Shown: piece by piece, positions 16,870 to 26,900 of the stretch | Layout of the letters: the number at the start of each line of letters is the position of its first letter | How positions within the stretch are numbered: the stretch's first letter is position 1 | Origin: Gemmatimonadota bacterium | GTDB taxonomy: Bacteria; Gemmatimonadota; Gemmatimonadetes; Gemmatimonadales; GWC2-71-9 | DNA: 64,000 nucleotides | Direction: 5' to 3' | Assembly: GCA_003223395.1 (NCBI GenBank) | Contig: QHUZ01000024.1 | Location: 1 to 64,000 of the forward strand | Notes under the pieces: model-generated | What the model saw: only the letters and a program-made list of their open reading frames with translations | Databases searched by the model: none | What the model was told of the DNA's origin: nothing | Translations under genes and position numbers: made by a program

Positions 16870-17886
16870 GAGACGAAAGATATCACCATCATCGGTGCCG
16901 GCCCGACCGGTCTGTTCGCCGCGTTCTACGCGGGCATGCGCGGCGCGTCACACCGCCTGATCGACAACCTCGATCAGGTCGGTGGCCAGCTGACCGCGCT
17001 CTATCCCGAGAAATACATCTTCGACGTCGCCGGTTTTCCAAAGATCCTCGCCAAGGATCTGGTGAAAGCGCTTGCGGAACAGGGCCTGCAATGGAAGCCC
17101 CCGGTCCACCTCGCCGAAAAAGTCGTCGGGCTGCGGCGGAGCGACGACAACGGCAAGCCGCTCTTCACGATCGTCACCGACAAGGACGAGTATCCGGGGC
17201 GTTCCGTGTTGATCGCCGGCGGGATCGGCGCGTTCACGCCGCGGAAGCTGCCGCTCAAGGACGCGGATCGGTGGAACGACAAAGGCCTGCACGATCGCGT
17301 CCTGAACCCGCGTGACTTCGCCGGGAAGCGGGTCCTGATCGTCGGTGGTGGCGACTCGGCGTTCGACTGGGCGGTGAACCTGTACCCCCTCGCGAAATCG
17401 ATCGTCATGATTCACCGCCGCGATGGCTTCCGCGCGCATCAGGCGACGGTGGATCAGGTCGAGGCGTTGGCGGCCGCGGGCAAGATGCAGCTGCGGACGT
17501 TCTGGGAGCTGAAGGAGATCGCAGGGGGAAACCGCATCGAGCGGGTCACCATCTTCAACAACAAGACGAAGGAAGAAGAGACGCTGGCGATGGACTGCGT
17601 GATCCCGCAGCTCGGCTTCGTCTCATCGCTCGGCGCGATCGCCGAGTGGGGGCTCGAGATCGAGAAGGGCGACATCAAGGTGGCGCAGACGATGGAGACC
17701 AACATCCCCGGCATCTACGCCGCCGGAGATATCACGACCTATCCGGGGAAGCTCAAGCTGATCGCGACGGGCTTTTCGGAAGCCTGCATCGCCGTGAACC
17801 AGATCGCGCACTTCCTGAACCCAGCAGCCAAAGTCATGCCGGGGCATTCGTCCAACATGGCGCTCTTTGGACAGAAAGAAGACTAG
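16864..17886 (+). CDS. Thioredoxin-reductase-like ferredoxin-NADP+ reductase
   Basis: A 340-residue flavoprotein of the TrxR-like FNR class (YumC type). It moves electrons between NADPH and ferredoxin or flavodoxin. The FAD motif is GAGPTGLFAAFYAG and the NADP motif is VGGGDSAFDWAVNL. The FAD C-terminal motif is GIYAAGDITTYPGK. The CxxC redox pair of thioredoxin reductase is absent, and the C-terminal extension (HSSNMALFGQ) is typical of this FNR class. It is transcribed alone and converges on the carboxypeptidase gene with overlapping stop codons. Confidence 0.9.
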   Translation: MQETKDITIIGAGPTGLFAAFYAGMRGASHRLIDNLDQVGGQLTALYPEKYIFDVAGFPKILAKDLVKALAEQGLQWKPPVHLAEKVVGLRRSDDNGKPLFTIVTDKDEYPGRSVLIAGGIGAFTPRKLPLKDADRWNDKGLHDRVLNPRDFAGKRVLIVGGGDSAFDWAVNLYPLAKSIVMIHRRDGFRAHQATVDQVEALAAAGKMQLRTFWELKEIAGGNRIERVTIFNNKTKEEETLAMDCVIPQLGFVSSLGAIAEWGLEIEKGDIKVAQTMETNIPGIYAAGDITTYPGKLKLIATGFSEACIAVNQIAHFLNPAAKVMPGHSSNMALFGQKED

Positions 17887-19373
17887 CGCGCCAGCTGCAC
17901 CACCACCGAATCGATCTGCGCCAGCATCTGCCGCGTCGGGACGTCGTGGGCGTTGGCCTGAATCGAGAACGTGATCACCCGTCCATCCGTCTTCTCGATG
18001 TAGCCCGACAGCGTATTGACCCGATTGATCGATCCCGTCTTCGCGAGCACGCGTCCTTCGAGCGGTGTTCCCGCAAAGCGCCGCAGCAGCGAGCCGCGCT
18101 GCTGCGCGCGCGGCAGGCCGGCCAGGAACGGCGCGCGTTTGGGATGGTGATACATGTAGGCCAGCAGCTGCACGAACGCGTGCGGCGTCACCAGATTGCC
18201 CGCGGCCAGGCCGGAGCCATCTTCCAGCGAGAATGCGGTCGAATCGATCTTCACCGAATCCACCAGAAACTGCTTCTCGACGTCGAGGCCTTTTCCCCAG
18301 CTTCCGGTATCGCCGACTTCCCGGCCGAGAATCTTGAGCAGCATTTCCGCGAACCAATTCTGGCTCGTGTTCAGGATCGGGAATACGATGTCCGGCAGCG
18401 GACGTCCGCGGTACTCGACGAGCGGGTTGCCACAGCACCGCAGCGTGCGGTAGACCATCGAGTCGGTCGTGCTGGCGGCGCCGCCGCCGACCGAGATGCC
18501 CTTCTTCCGTAACGAGATCTCGAGCGCGCGCGCCGCATACAGATTCGGATCGGGAAGCGCGAAGCTCTCGATCCACGGCGACCGGCTCAACGACACGGTG
18601 CCCTCGGCCCAGATGTCGAGCGTACCGGGCCTGCGGAAGAAGTTGTCGCCGATCGTCGTCGACGAATCGGCGGGCACGGTGCGAGCCCGGTTCTCGAACG
18701 TGAACAAGGTCAGATCCGGGTTCCAGGTGATCACGGGCGGCGCATCGACCAACGGCCCCGGCGTGATCTGGAAATCGACGCTGTTGTCGTGAAATCCGAG
18801 CCCGGAGATCGGGGCAGCGTACCACCAGTTGAGATCGAACGAGTTCCAGCTCGGATGCGTCAGCATCGGTTCGAAATACGAGCCGTCGCCGACGATCCTG
18901 CCTGTGATGCGTTTGATCCCGTGCGCGCGCAGGGAATCCGCGATCGCATCCACGGCCGTCCACGTCGAGTCACACCCGCCCGGCGCCAGCGTATCGACCG
19001 TGTAGCAGCGCTCCGACCACGTCGGATCGCCGCGGCCGTACAGAATGAGGTCGCCCTGCAGCACGCCGTTGGTGACGGTGCCGTTGGCATAGATGCTCGT
19101 GCGCGCGCGGTAATCGGCGGGTAGCAGGACGGTCGCCGCCGCCGAGACCACGAGCTTCGTGTTGCTTGCCGGTACGGAAAACCGGTCTCCGTTGCGATTG
19201 AACAGCACGCGCCCGCGGTTGTCCTGCGCGTAGACGTTCCACGTCGCGCGGTCGAACGGCGGTTGATCGAGCAGGCGCGTGAGGCGCTGTTGCAGCGAGC
19301 CGCGATTCTGCGCCGCGGCCGGAACAGTGAGCGCGGCGCTAATCGTAAGCGACGCGAGGATCAGCTTTTGCAT
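17883..19373 (-). CDS. dacB: D-alanyl-D-alanine carboxypeptidase/endopeptidase, PBP4 (DacB) family
   Basis: A 496-residue periplasmic serine enzyme that trims or cleaves peptidoglycan cross-links. The start at 19373 gives a signal peptide (MQKLILASL ... PAAAQ). The penicillin-binding motifs are in order: SNTK (catalytic Ser and Lys) early, SQN in NTSQNWFAE, and KTG in AKTGSI near the end. The large insert between the first two motifs is typical of the S13 family. The start lies 35 bases inside the end of the upstream permease gene, suggesting co-expression with the peptide transporter. Confidence 0.92.
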   Translation of the reverse strand: MQKLILASLTISAALTVPAAAQNRGSLQQRLTRLLDQPPFDRATWNVYAQDNRGRVLFNRNGDRFSVPASNTKLVVSAAATVLLPADYRARTSIYANGTVTNGVLQGDLILYGRGDPTWSERCYTVDTLAPGGCDSTWTAVDAIADSLRAHGIKRITGRIVGDGSYFEPMLTHPSWNSFDLNWWYAAPISGLGFHDNSVDFQITPGPLVDAPPVITWNPDLTLFTFENRARTVPADSSTTIGDNFFRRPGTLDIWAEGTVSLSRSPWIESFALPDPNLYAARALEISLRKKGISVGGGAASTTDSMVYRTLRCCGNPLVEYRGRPLPDIVFPILNTSQNWFAEMLLKILGREVGDTGSWGKGLDVEKQFLVDSVKIDSTAFSLEDGSGLAAGNLVTPHAFVQLLAYMYHHPKRAPFLAGLPRAQQRGSLLRRFAGTPLEGRVLAKTGSINRVNTLSGYIEKTDGRVITFSIQANAHDVPTRQMLAQIDSVVVQLAR

Positions 19374-20259
19374 AGAGCACGTCTGCAAGAAGGTTGACCA
19401 GCACAAAGATCACGGACAAGAACAGAATGCTGCCCTGGACCGCCGGCAGATCGCGTTTCTGAATCGCGAGCAGCACGTACCGGCCCACGCCGGGCCAGGA
19501 GAATATCGTCTCGGTCAGAATGCTGCCGGTCAGATAGTTGCCCACGTCCAGTCCGAGCACGGTGATGATCGGCAGCAGTGCATTCCGCAACGCGTGCCGG
19601 CCGATGACGCGCCGCTCGCCGAGTCCCTTGGCCCGCGCGGTGCGTACGAAATCGGACGGCAGGATGTCGAGCATGGCGCCGCGCGTCATGCGCGCGAGAA
19701 ACGCAATCGACCGGGTGCCGAGGGTCAGCGCCGGTAGCACCAAGAATGCAATCCCGCCGTATCCCGACGGCGGCAGCCAGCGCAACGCGACCGCGAACAG
19801 CAGGATCAGCAGGAGTCCGACCCAGTAGACCGGGAACGAGACGCCGACGTAGGCGATGAGCATGCTGAAGCGATCGATCCAGCCACCGGGGCGGATCGCG
19901 GCGAGCACGCCCAGCGTGATGCCACAGGTGACGGCGAGCAGCATCGCGGCACCCGCGAGCTGGAGCGTTTTGGGAAAGCGCTCGGCCAGATCGCCGAGCA
20001 CCGGGCGCTGCGTGATGTAGGATCGCCCCAGATCGCCCCGCACGACGCCCCAGAGGTAGTGCCCGAATTGCACGGGGACCGGCTCGTCGAGATGCAGCTC
20101 GGCGCGGAGACGCGCGATCGTCGCGGAGTCGGCCCGCTCGCCCACCATTTCGGCGACCGGATCACCGGGCACGACGTTTAACAGGAGAAACGCAACGACG
20201 AGAACACCGAACAGCGTGGGAATCGTCGCGAGCAGCCGGCTAGCGACCAGCTGTAACAC
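19339..20259 (-). CDS. Peptide ABC transporter permease, DppB/OppB type
   Basis: A 306-residue inner-membrane permease with six hydrophobic segments. The EAA loop that docks the ATPase is ARAKGLGERRVIGRHALRNA. The N-terminal signature RLLATIPTLFGVLVVAFLLL is characteristic of the DppB family. It overlaps the upstream binding-protein gene by 20 bases. The expected partners DppC, DppD and DppF are not present; the next gene is dacB. A functional transporter would need a second permease and ATPases encoded elsewhere. Confidence 0.9.
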   Translation of the reverse strand: MLQLVASRLLATIPTLFGVLVVAFLLLNVVPGDPVAEMVGERADSATIARLRAELHLDEPVPVQFGHYLWGVVRGDLGRSYITQRPVLGDLAERFPKTLQLAGAAMLLAVTCGITLGVLAAIRPGGWIDRFSMLIAYVGVSFPVYWVGLLLILLFAVALRWLPPSGYGGIAFLVLPALTLGTRSIAFLARMTRGAMLDILPSDFVRTARAKGLGERRVIGRHALRNALLPIITVLGLDVGNYLTGSILTETIFSWPGVGRYVLLAIQKRDLPAVQGSILFLSVIFVLVNLLADVLYAKADPRVAYD

Positions 20260-21829
20260 GGACCTTCGTCCAGCGCTGGCCGTTGAAGATCACCGAGATG
20301 TCCCAGCCGTCGACCGACGGATGCTCCGCCCAGAGATCAACGGCAAACCAGAGGTAGAGCCACGGCGCGGCGTCAAAGACGCGCTGATCGATTCGGGCGT
20401 ACAGCGCCTCGCGCGCCGATTGATCCACGGTGCGGCGCGCCACCATGATCAGCGAGTCGGTGACGCGATCGCTGTAGAAGGCGTAATTCCCCCCGGGCCC
20501 AACGCTCGCGCTGTGAAACAACGGATAGAGGAAATTGTCGGCATCCGGATAGTCGGCCCACCAGTCGGTGATCGCCATGTCGGTGTCGCCCTTCCGGACC
20601 GCTTCGCGCATGCTGGAGGCGTCGCGCGACACGATCTCGACCTGGATGCCAAGGACCGCGAGCTGCGACTGAATCGCCTGGGCGACGCGACCCATTTCGA
20701 CGTTCGTCCCCGAACGCCACAGCTGCAGGGAAAACCCGTTCGGGTATCCGGCCGCGCGTAGCAGGCGCCGGGCTTCGGTCGTGTCGTAGCTGTAGCGCCG
20801 GCGCGCGCGATCACTGCCGCCCAGCGTTGGGGGAATCGAACCCGCGGCCAGGGCGCCGCGGCCATTCCACACGGTGCGCAGGATTTCGGGGACGTTCACG
20901 GCGTGATTGATCGCCTGGCGGACGCGCGCATCGCGCAACGGGCCGCGCCGGTTGTTCAGCGGCACATAGATCGGGCGGAGCGCCGGCTTGCGCTTCAGCC
21001 AGTCCGGATGCTCCTGCTCCCACTTCTTCGTCTCGCCGAACGGAACCTCGACGACCGAGATCCGGCCCGACAGAAACTCAGCCGCCCGCGTGAGCGCCTC
21101 GGGGATGATCCGAACGGTGAGTGACTCACTCAGCGGCGCTCCACCCCAGTAATTCGGGTTCCTGGCGAACCGCAGGTAGTCGTCGTGCTCCCACGCGACA
21201 AAGCGCCACGGTCCGGTGCCGACGGGCCGTTGGCCGAAATCGGGCGTTACGGACGACGGCACGACCGACGCGACGGGCATCGCGAGGAACTTCGGAAAAA
21301 TCGCCAGCGGTTCCGTCAGTGTGAACGCGATGGCGGTGTCACCGATTACCTCGATTCCCCGCACGTCGCGCGCGCGGCCGTCCGCGAAGTCGCCGGCGCC
21401 CGCGATCGGCAGCAGCGGCCACACCCGCCCGCCGTGTGTCGCGGGATTCAGGACGCGCACCAAGGAGCGTTCAACATCCCCGGCAACGAGGGGTCGCCCG
21501 TCATGAAAGCTGACGCCCGGGCGGAGATGGAAGACGTAGCGCTGCCCCTTGCGATCCGTCGTCCAGCGGTCGGATAGGCCGGGCAGGAGCCCGCCATCGG
21601 GGTCGAACCGGGTGAGCCCGTCGAACAGCAGCGTCACCATCTCCCCCGTCGGCACGTCAGTGGAGAGCGCCGGGTCGAGGGAGCGTGGATCGTATGTCTC
21701 GTAGTAGACGAGTCCCCGGGCCTGATCTGCGCCGCCCGTCTGACGATGGCAGGCGGCGAGAAAACACAGGAACAGGACGCTCTTCGCGGTGTCGAAAAGG
21801 TTGACAGTGCGGAGCAAGTGTCGCAACAT
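20240..21829 (-). CDS. Peptide-binding lipoprotein, solute-binding protein family 5
   Basis: A 529-residue extracytoplasmic substrate-binding protein for oligopeptides or similar solutes. A lipobox (FLAAC) follows a short signal. Family 5 features include the segment DPRSLDPALSTD after the anchor, YVFHLRPGVSFHDGRPL, and the C-terminal YPDADNFLYPLFHS block. The ATG at 21829 lies within a candidate -10 box, so the true start may be a TTG at 21817, which still leaves a full signal peptide. It is the first gene of a short operon with one permease and dacB, so it may take up cell-wall peptides released by DacB. Confidence 0.88.
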   Translation of the reverse strand: MLRHLLRTVNLFDTAKSVLFLCFLAACHRQTGGADQARGLVYYETYDPRSLDPALSTDVPTGEMVTLLFDGLTRFDPDGGLLPGLSDRWTTDRKGQRYVFHLRPGVSFHDGRPLVAGDVERSLVRVLNPATHGGRVWPLLPIAGAGDFADGRARDVRGIEVIGDTAIAFTLTEPLAIFPKFLAMPVASVVPSSVTPDFGQRPVGTGPWRFVAWEHDDYLRFARNPNYWGGAPLSESLTVRIIPEALTRAAEFLSGRISVVEVPFGETKKWEQEHPDWLKRKPALRPIYVPLNNRRGPLRDARVRQAINHAVNVPEILRTVWNGRGALAAGSIPPTLGGSDRARRRYSYDTTEARRLLRAAGYPNGFSLQLWRSGTNVEMGRVAQAIQSQLAVLGIQVEIVSRDASSMREAVRKGDTDMAITDWWADYPDADNFLYPLFHSASVGPGGNYAFYSDRVTDSLIMVARRTVDQSAREALYARIDQRVFDAAPWLYLWFAVDLWAEHPSVDGWDISVIFNGQRWTKVRVTAGR

Positions 21830-21830
21830 A
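21801..21830 (+). promoter_or_regulatory. Possible promoter for the tamA-tamB unit
   Basis: A perfect -35 (TTGACA, 21801-21806) lies inside the divergent binding-protein gene. A weak -10 (AACATA, 21825-21830) follows after 18 bases, and the tamA start proposed here is at 21855. The same six bases form the -10 of the divergent promoter, so the two would exclude each other. Confidence 0.35.
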
Positions 21831-21854
21831 GCAAAGATCGGCAAACTACGTCAA
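21825..21854 (-). promoter_or_regulatory. Possible promoter for the peptide-binding protein operon
   Basis: Minus-strand -35 TTGACG (21849-21854) and -10 TATGTT (21825-21830) are 18 bases apart. If used, transcription would begin downstream of the ATG at 21829, favouring the TTG start at 21817. Confidence 0.4.
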
Positions 21855-23990
21855 TTGCGCGTCATACCCTGCCTGTTGCTCGCCGCCCTGGTAGCGACAA
21901 CCGTCCTCGCCGCTCAAGAACAGGAGCGGGTGGTTCGGAGTCTGTCGTTCGCCGGTAACCGAGCGCTCGACGACTACACGCTGGAAAGCGCGATCGCCAC
22001 GACAAAGTCGGGTTGGTTTGCGCGCTTTCCCGTCGTGCGTTCATTGGGATTGGGCGAAAAGCGTTATTTCAATGAGGTCGAATTCCGCCGCGACGTCGTC
22101 CGTCTCATCCTGCTCTATCGGCAAGGCGGCTACATGAACGCGGTGGTGGACACCGTTGTGCGGCGCACCTCCCGCGACGTGTACATCACGTTCCGGATTC
22201 ACGAAGGCGAACCCGTGCGGGTTGCCCGGCTCGACATCATGGGTCTCGACGGAATCTTCGATGTGGCGAAACTGAAGCGCGAGCTCCCGCTCCAGGTCGG
22301 CGATCCTTTCAATCGGTTCCTCATGCAAGCCTCGGCCGACACCATCCTGGGGCGGCTCCGCAACAACGGCTATCCCTACGCCGATGTGCTGCGAAACTTC
22401 GATTCCGAGGCAGGAATCCTGAAAGCGGAAGTCGAGCTGGACGCGCAGCCGGGCCCGCGCATGCGGGTCGGCGACGTCATCATCCGCGGGCTCCGCGACG
22501 TGGACACGGGAACCGTGCGGCGCGTCATGTCGGTGCGGCCGGGCAACCTGTTCAAGCAGGACGCGCTGTACCAGACGCAGCGCGATCTCTACGGCATGGG
22601 TGTGTTCAGCTCGGTCAACGTCGCGCTCGTGGATTCCGTGGCTCCTCAGGAAACGGTGCTGCGCGACTCCACGGTGCGAACCCTGATCCAGGTGCTGGAA
22701 GGTCCTCGCCACCAGGTGCGGCTGGGCGCCGGCTATGCGACCGTCGAGTGCTTCCGGGTGCAGAGCGGCTGGACGGCGCATGATTTTCTGGGCGGAGCGC
22801 GCACGCTGGATCTGTCGGCTCGGGTGTCGAAACTCGGGGCCGGCACTCCCCAAAGCACGACGACGTTGAATCAGTTCTGTAATCCGTTCGCCGGCACCTG
22901 GACGATCGACACGCTTAACTACACGTTCGGCATCACGCTCCGGCAGCCCGCCTTCCTTTCACGCTCCAATGTCGGGACGCTCGGGTTGGTGGCGGAGCGG
23001 CGATCGGAGTTCGGGATCTACACGCGACAGGCCGTCGGTGGCAACGCGGACCTCACGGTGAACACGCGCGGCACCCTCCCGATCACCCTCGGCTACTCGT
23101 ATTCGTATGGAAAGACGGTGGCGAGTGATGCCGTGTTCTGCGTGCTGTTCCGGTTGTGCGACTCGACGAGCCGTTCGTTCCTGCGAAACGCCCGGCCATT
23201 CGGGGCCGTGACGGTCACGGCGGTGCGTGATCGCGTCAACAATCTTCTCGATCCATCGGAAGGAAGCCTCACGACCGCCACGCTGCTCCACGCCTCGCGT
23301 CTCGTTGGCTCCGGCAGCCTGTACGAGTTCAATCGCGGCGAAGTCGAAGTCGCGAAGTATTACCCGATCGGCCGGCGGACTGTGTTTGCCTGGCGCGCGC
23401 GCGGCGGCACGATTCTGCCGCGCAGGATCACACTCCAGGGGCAAGGTGTCCGGTATGTGCCGCCGGATCAGCGGTTCTATGGCGGCGGGCCCACGTCGGT
23501 GCGCGGCTACGGCCGCAACGAGCTGGGGCCCCTGGCCTACTTCATCCGCTACCGTGATTCGATCGATGTCGCCGCCACCCAGGCGGCGGCGGGGGACACA
23601 GTCTGGCGGGGCGTAACGAAGGTTCCCACGGGCGGCAACACCGCCATTATCCTCAACGCGGAGCTGCGCTTCCCATCGCCGATCCTGGCCCAACGCATCC
23701 GGCTGGGATTGTTCGTGGATGCGGGCCAGGTATGGGAACGCGGCGAGGAGCTCGTGTCGATTCGTGGGATGCGGGTGACGCCGGGCGCGGGGATACGGCT
23801 TGCCACGCCGCTCGGCCCGGTACGCATCGATGCGGCGTACAACGGCTACCCGACCGAGCGCGGACCGCTGCTGTGGCTCGACTCGACGGGCGTCGTCAAG
23901 CAGATCCGCACGTCCTACCCGCCGCTTCGGGCGCAGAAGACCTTCTGGCAGAAGGTGATTATTCAAGTCGCCGTGGGACAGGCCTTTTAG
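21855..23990 (+). CDS. tamA: TamA-like outer-membrane assembly protein (Omp85 family)
   Basis: A 711-residue outer-membrane protein. The TTG start at 21855 opens directly on a signal peptide (RVIPCLLLAALVATTVLAAQ), whereas the longer GTG form from 21789 overlaps the divergent gene and precedes the putative promoter. About three POTRA-like repeats (for example SLSFAGNRALDDYTLESAI and VGDVIIRGLRDVDTGTVRRVM) are followed by a D15-type 16-strand barrel. The barrel's lid-loop motif VRGYGRNELGP is intact. The last residue is Phe, as in the beta-signal recognised by BamA. The immediate downstream tamB makes TamA more likely than BamA, and three rather than five POTRA domains agree. Confidence 0.88.
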   Translation: MRVIPCLLLAALVATTVLAAQEQERVVRSLSFAGNRALDDYTLESAIATTKSGWFARFPVVRSLGLGEKRYFNEVEFRRDVVRLILLYRQGGYMNAVVDTVVRRTSRDVYITFRIHEGEPVRVARLDIMGLDGIFDVAKLKRELPLQVGDPFNRFLMQASADTILGRLRNNGYPYADVLRNFDSEAGILKAEVELDAQPGPRMRVGDVIIRGLRDVDTGTVRRVMSVRPGNLFKQDALYQTQRDLYGMGVFSSVNVALVDSVAPQETVLRDSTVRTLIQVLEGPRHQVRLGAGYATVECFRVQSGWTAHDFLGGARTLDLSARVSKLGAGTPQSTTTLNQFCNPFAGTWTIDTLNYTFGITLRQPAFLSRSNVGTLGLVAERRSEFGIYTRQAVGGNADLTVNTRGTLPITLGYSYSYGKTVASDAVFCVLFRLCDSTSRSFLRNARPFGAVTVTAVRDRVNNLLDPSEGSLTTATLLHASRLVGSGSLYEFNRGEVEVAKYYPIGRRTVFAWRARGGTILPRRITLQGQGVRYVPPDQRFYGGGPTSVRGYGRNELGPLAYFIRYRDSIDVAATQAAAGDTVWRGVTKVPTGGNTAIILNAELRFPSPILAQRIRLGLFVDAGQVWERGEELVSIRGMRVTPGAGIRLATPLGPVRIDAAYNGYPTERGPLLWLDSTGVVKQIRTSYPPLRAQKTFWQKVIIQVAVGQAF

Positions 23991-26900
23991 ATGCGTCGCT
24001 CCCTGGGTGTCGCGCTCTGGACCCTTGTGGGACTGCTCGCCTGCTTCCTCGGCGCGCTCAACGCGCTCGTCGGCACACACGCCGGCCGTACGCTGCTCGC
24101 GCGCGTGGCCAGCTCGGTGGTCGAAGGCGCAGTCAACGGCTCGATCGAAGTAGGAGAGGTGCGCGGGTCGCTCTTCACGGGCGTGGTGCTCACCGACGTC
24201 CGGCTGCTCGATCCTGATTCGACGCTGGTCGCCTGGCTGCCGCGTGCCGAGCTGGGGTACAACCCCATCGACTTCGCGGCCGGCCGCGTGGTGTTCATGG
24301 AAGTGCGGCTCGAGCGTCCGATCATCAACATCGTACAGCACGCGTCTGGCCGGACGAATTTCGATGAACTTTTGAGGCTCGGTGAGAAAGACACCGTCAC
24401 GGTGAAACCGCTCGGCCCCGCCGGCCCACGCTCGCTCATTCTGTTGCGCAACGTCCAGATCCAGGATGGTTCACTGACACTGCGGCTGCAAAAGCACGGT
24501 GAAATCTCGAGCGCCAACGAAGAGATCGAGTTTTCGGGCGAAGACGGACGCTACCGCGTCCGGCGCTTCGAGCATCTCAACGCGCGGCTGGCCGCGATGC
24601 GCATCCAGGCGCCGCGCGAGAAGGGCATCCGCATCGACGTGCTCCGGCTCGCGACCGAGAGCACCGATCCCAAGCTCTCGATCGCCGACGTCGTGGGCCG
24701 CGTGACGATCGACGGTCGCACGCTTGACGTCGATCTGTCGCGCGTGCGCTTCCCGGCCACGCAGTTCCGCGCCCGCGGCACGGTGCAATGGCCGCGCGAC
24801 ACGCTGCTCTGGAACCTCGTCATGCAGGCGGACTCCGCGACCCTCACGGACATCCGGTTCCTCGACCCGCGGTTTCCCGAGCACGCGGTGCTGCACGGCG
24901 GTGTGACACTCGCCTCGCACGGCGGGCGCGTGCTCGAGATTCAGCTGCGGCCGCTCGACCTGTCATTCGGTCAGGGACGCCTCGTCGGACACGTCAATGC
25001 GTTCAGCGCCGCCGACTCGGGACTCGTCGCGCTGCGCCAGGGCGATCTGGTCGCACGAGAGCTGTCCCTCGATTTCGCGCGTGTCTACATCGACTCGCTG
25101 CCGTTCTATGGCCGCCTGACCGGCCGGACGATCGTGGACGGGCCGATGAGCGCGCTGAAGATCGAGACGGAGTGGTCGTTCCGTGACTCGCTCGTGCCCG
25201 GCTGGCCCGAGTCGCAGATCTTCGGGAAGGGCGAAATCAGCGTTGCCGGCAAAGACCTCGCGTTTCAGCCGTTTGCCGTCGCGACGGGCCGTATCGATAT
25301 CGGCACCGTGCGCCGGCTCGTCCCGGGTTTCGATCTGCAGGGCGAGCTCGACGCGTCGGGCACGCTCACCGGCACGCTCAAGAATGCGATGTTCAGCGGC
25401 ACATTACGGCATCACGATGGCGATCGGAACGCGAGCATCGTGCGCGGCGTCGTCGGGCTCGATTCCCGCACCGATGTCCTGGGTGTGTTCGCCGATGTGC
25501 ACGCCGATTCGCTGTCGCTCGACGGTCTGACCGGCCGCATCGCCGCATTTCCGCTGCGGGGCGCGCTCGCCGGAACGATCCGCCTGAAGGGCGATCGCAC
25601 GGGTGTCGAGACCCATGCGGATCTCGCGATGCTCGGGGGCGGCGGCGCGGTGCGCGGTGACGGGACGCTGCTGCTCGGCGCGCGCGACATGCATCCGGGC
25701 TTCGGCGCCCGCGGCTTCACGCTGCACGCGCAGGATGTCAACCTGCAGCGCTGGCTCACGCGCCGTAGCGCGCCGCCGTCGCGGCTCACGTTCACGGCCA
25801 CGGGCAGCGTCGCCGCGGACAGCACGACCAAGCCCACCGGCGAGCTCTCCGTGCTGCTCGCGCCGTCGCTGTTCGCCGGAACGATCATCGACAGCGGTGC
25901 GACCAAGGTCCGGTTCGCCGAGGGCAAGCTGTTGGTGGATTCGCTGCGGCTGCAGCAGCCGGGTCTGCTGACGAGCGCGCGCGGATCTCTCGGATGGCAG
26001 CGTCCCGATCGCGGCACGCTCACCTTCGCGTTTGACGCCGACAGTCTCGGCGTACTCGATTCGCTCGTGACCTGGCTCGCCGGTCCCAACGCGGCGAGCG
26101 CGTTCAGCGAGGACAAGCTCAAGGGATCGGCTCAGGTGCGGATGTCGCTGGACGGCGCGCTCGATTCGCTGTCGGTCGGCGGCGACGCACACGTCCTGGA
26201 TCTGCGGTGGCGTGGCTGGCGCGTGCCGAAAGGTGAGGGCACGATCGCCTATCAGCCCGGACCCCTCCCGCGGTTCGATGTCGAAGCAAACATGGATTCG
26301 ATCGGGTACGGCCGGTACGGATTTGGCCTGGCCGCGGCCCATGCCCGCGGCACGCGCGATTCGCTCACCTGGTTTGCCCGCTCGCGTGTCGGTGACCTCG
26401 GCGCCTTTCTGGCGGGCGGCCGCTACGCCCAGCCCGGTGGGAGCGGGACACGGCACGCGGTGGTGGACTCGCTCGCCCTGCTGCTGCCGAGCGGCGTGTG
26501 GTTCCTCGAGCATCCCACGGCGCTTGCGCTCGGCGACTCAGTGCTGCACCTGGATTCAGCCGCGCTCAAAAATGCTGCCGGGGCGGGGCGCCTCTCCCTC
26601 AGCGGCGATCTGCCGGCGCGCGGTCCGATCAACGCGCGCGTCTCGCTGGACAGCTTCCCGCTCACCGGCGTGTACGCGCTGCTCCAGAGCGACACGCTCG
26701 GTGTCGCGGGCGCCGTCACCGCCAATGTCGCGGCGACCGGCACACGCGCGAACCCGCTCTACAGCGGCTCGTTCGCGTTCTCCAACGCCGCGTTCGGTTC
26801 ATTCCGGGCGCCGTTCCTGGACGGAATCATCGACTATCGCAACCGCCGGCTGAACGGTGAAGTGCATATGTGGCGGTCGGGACAACAGGTTCTGAACGTC

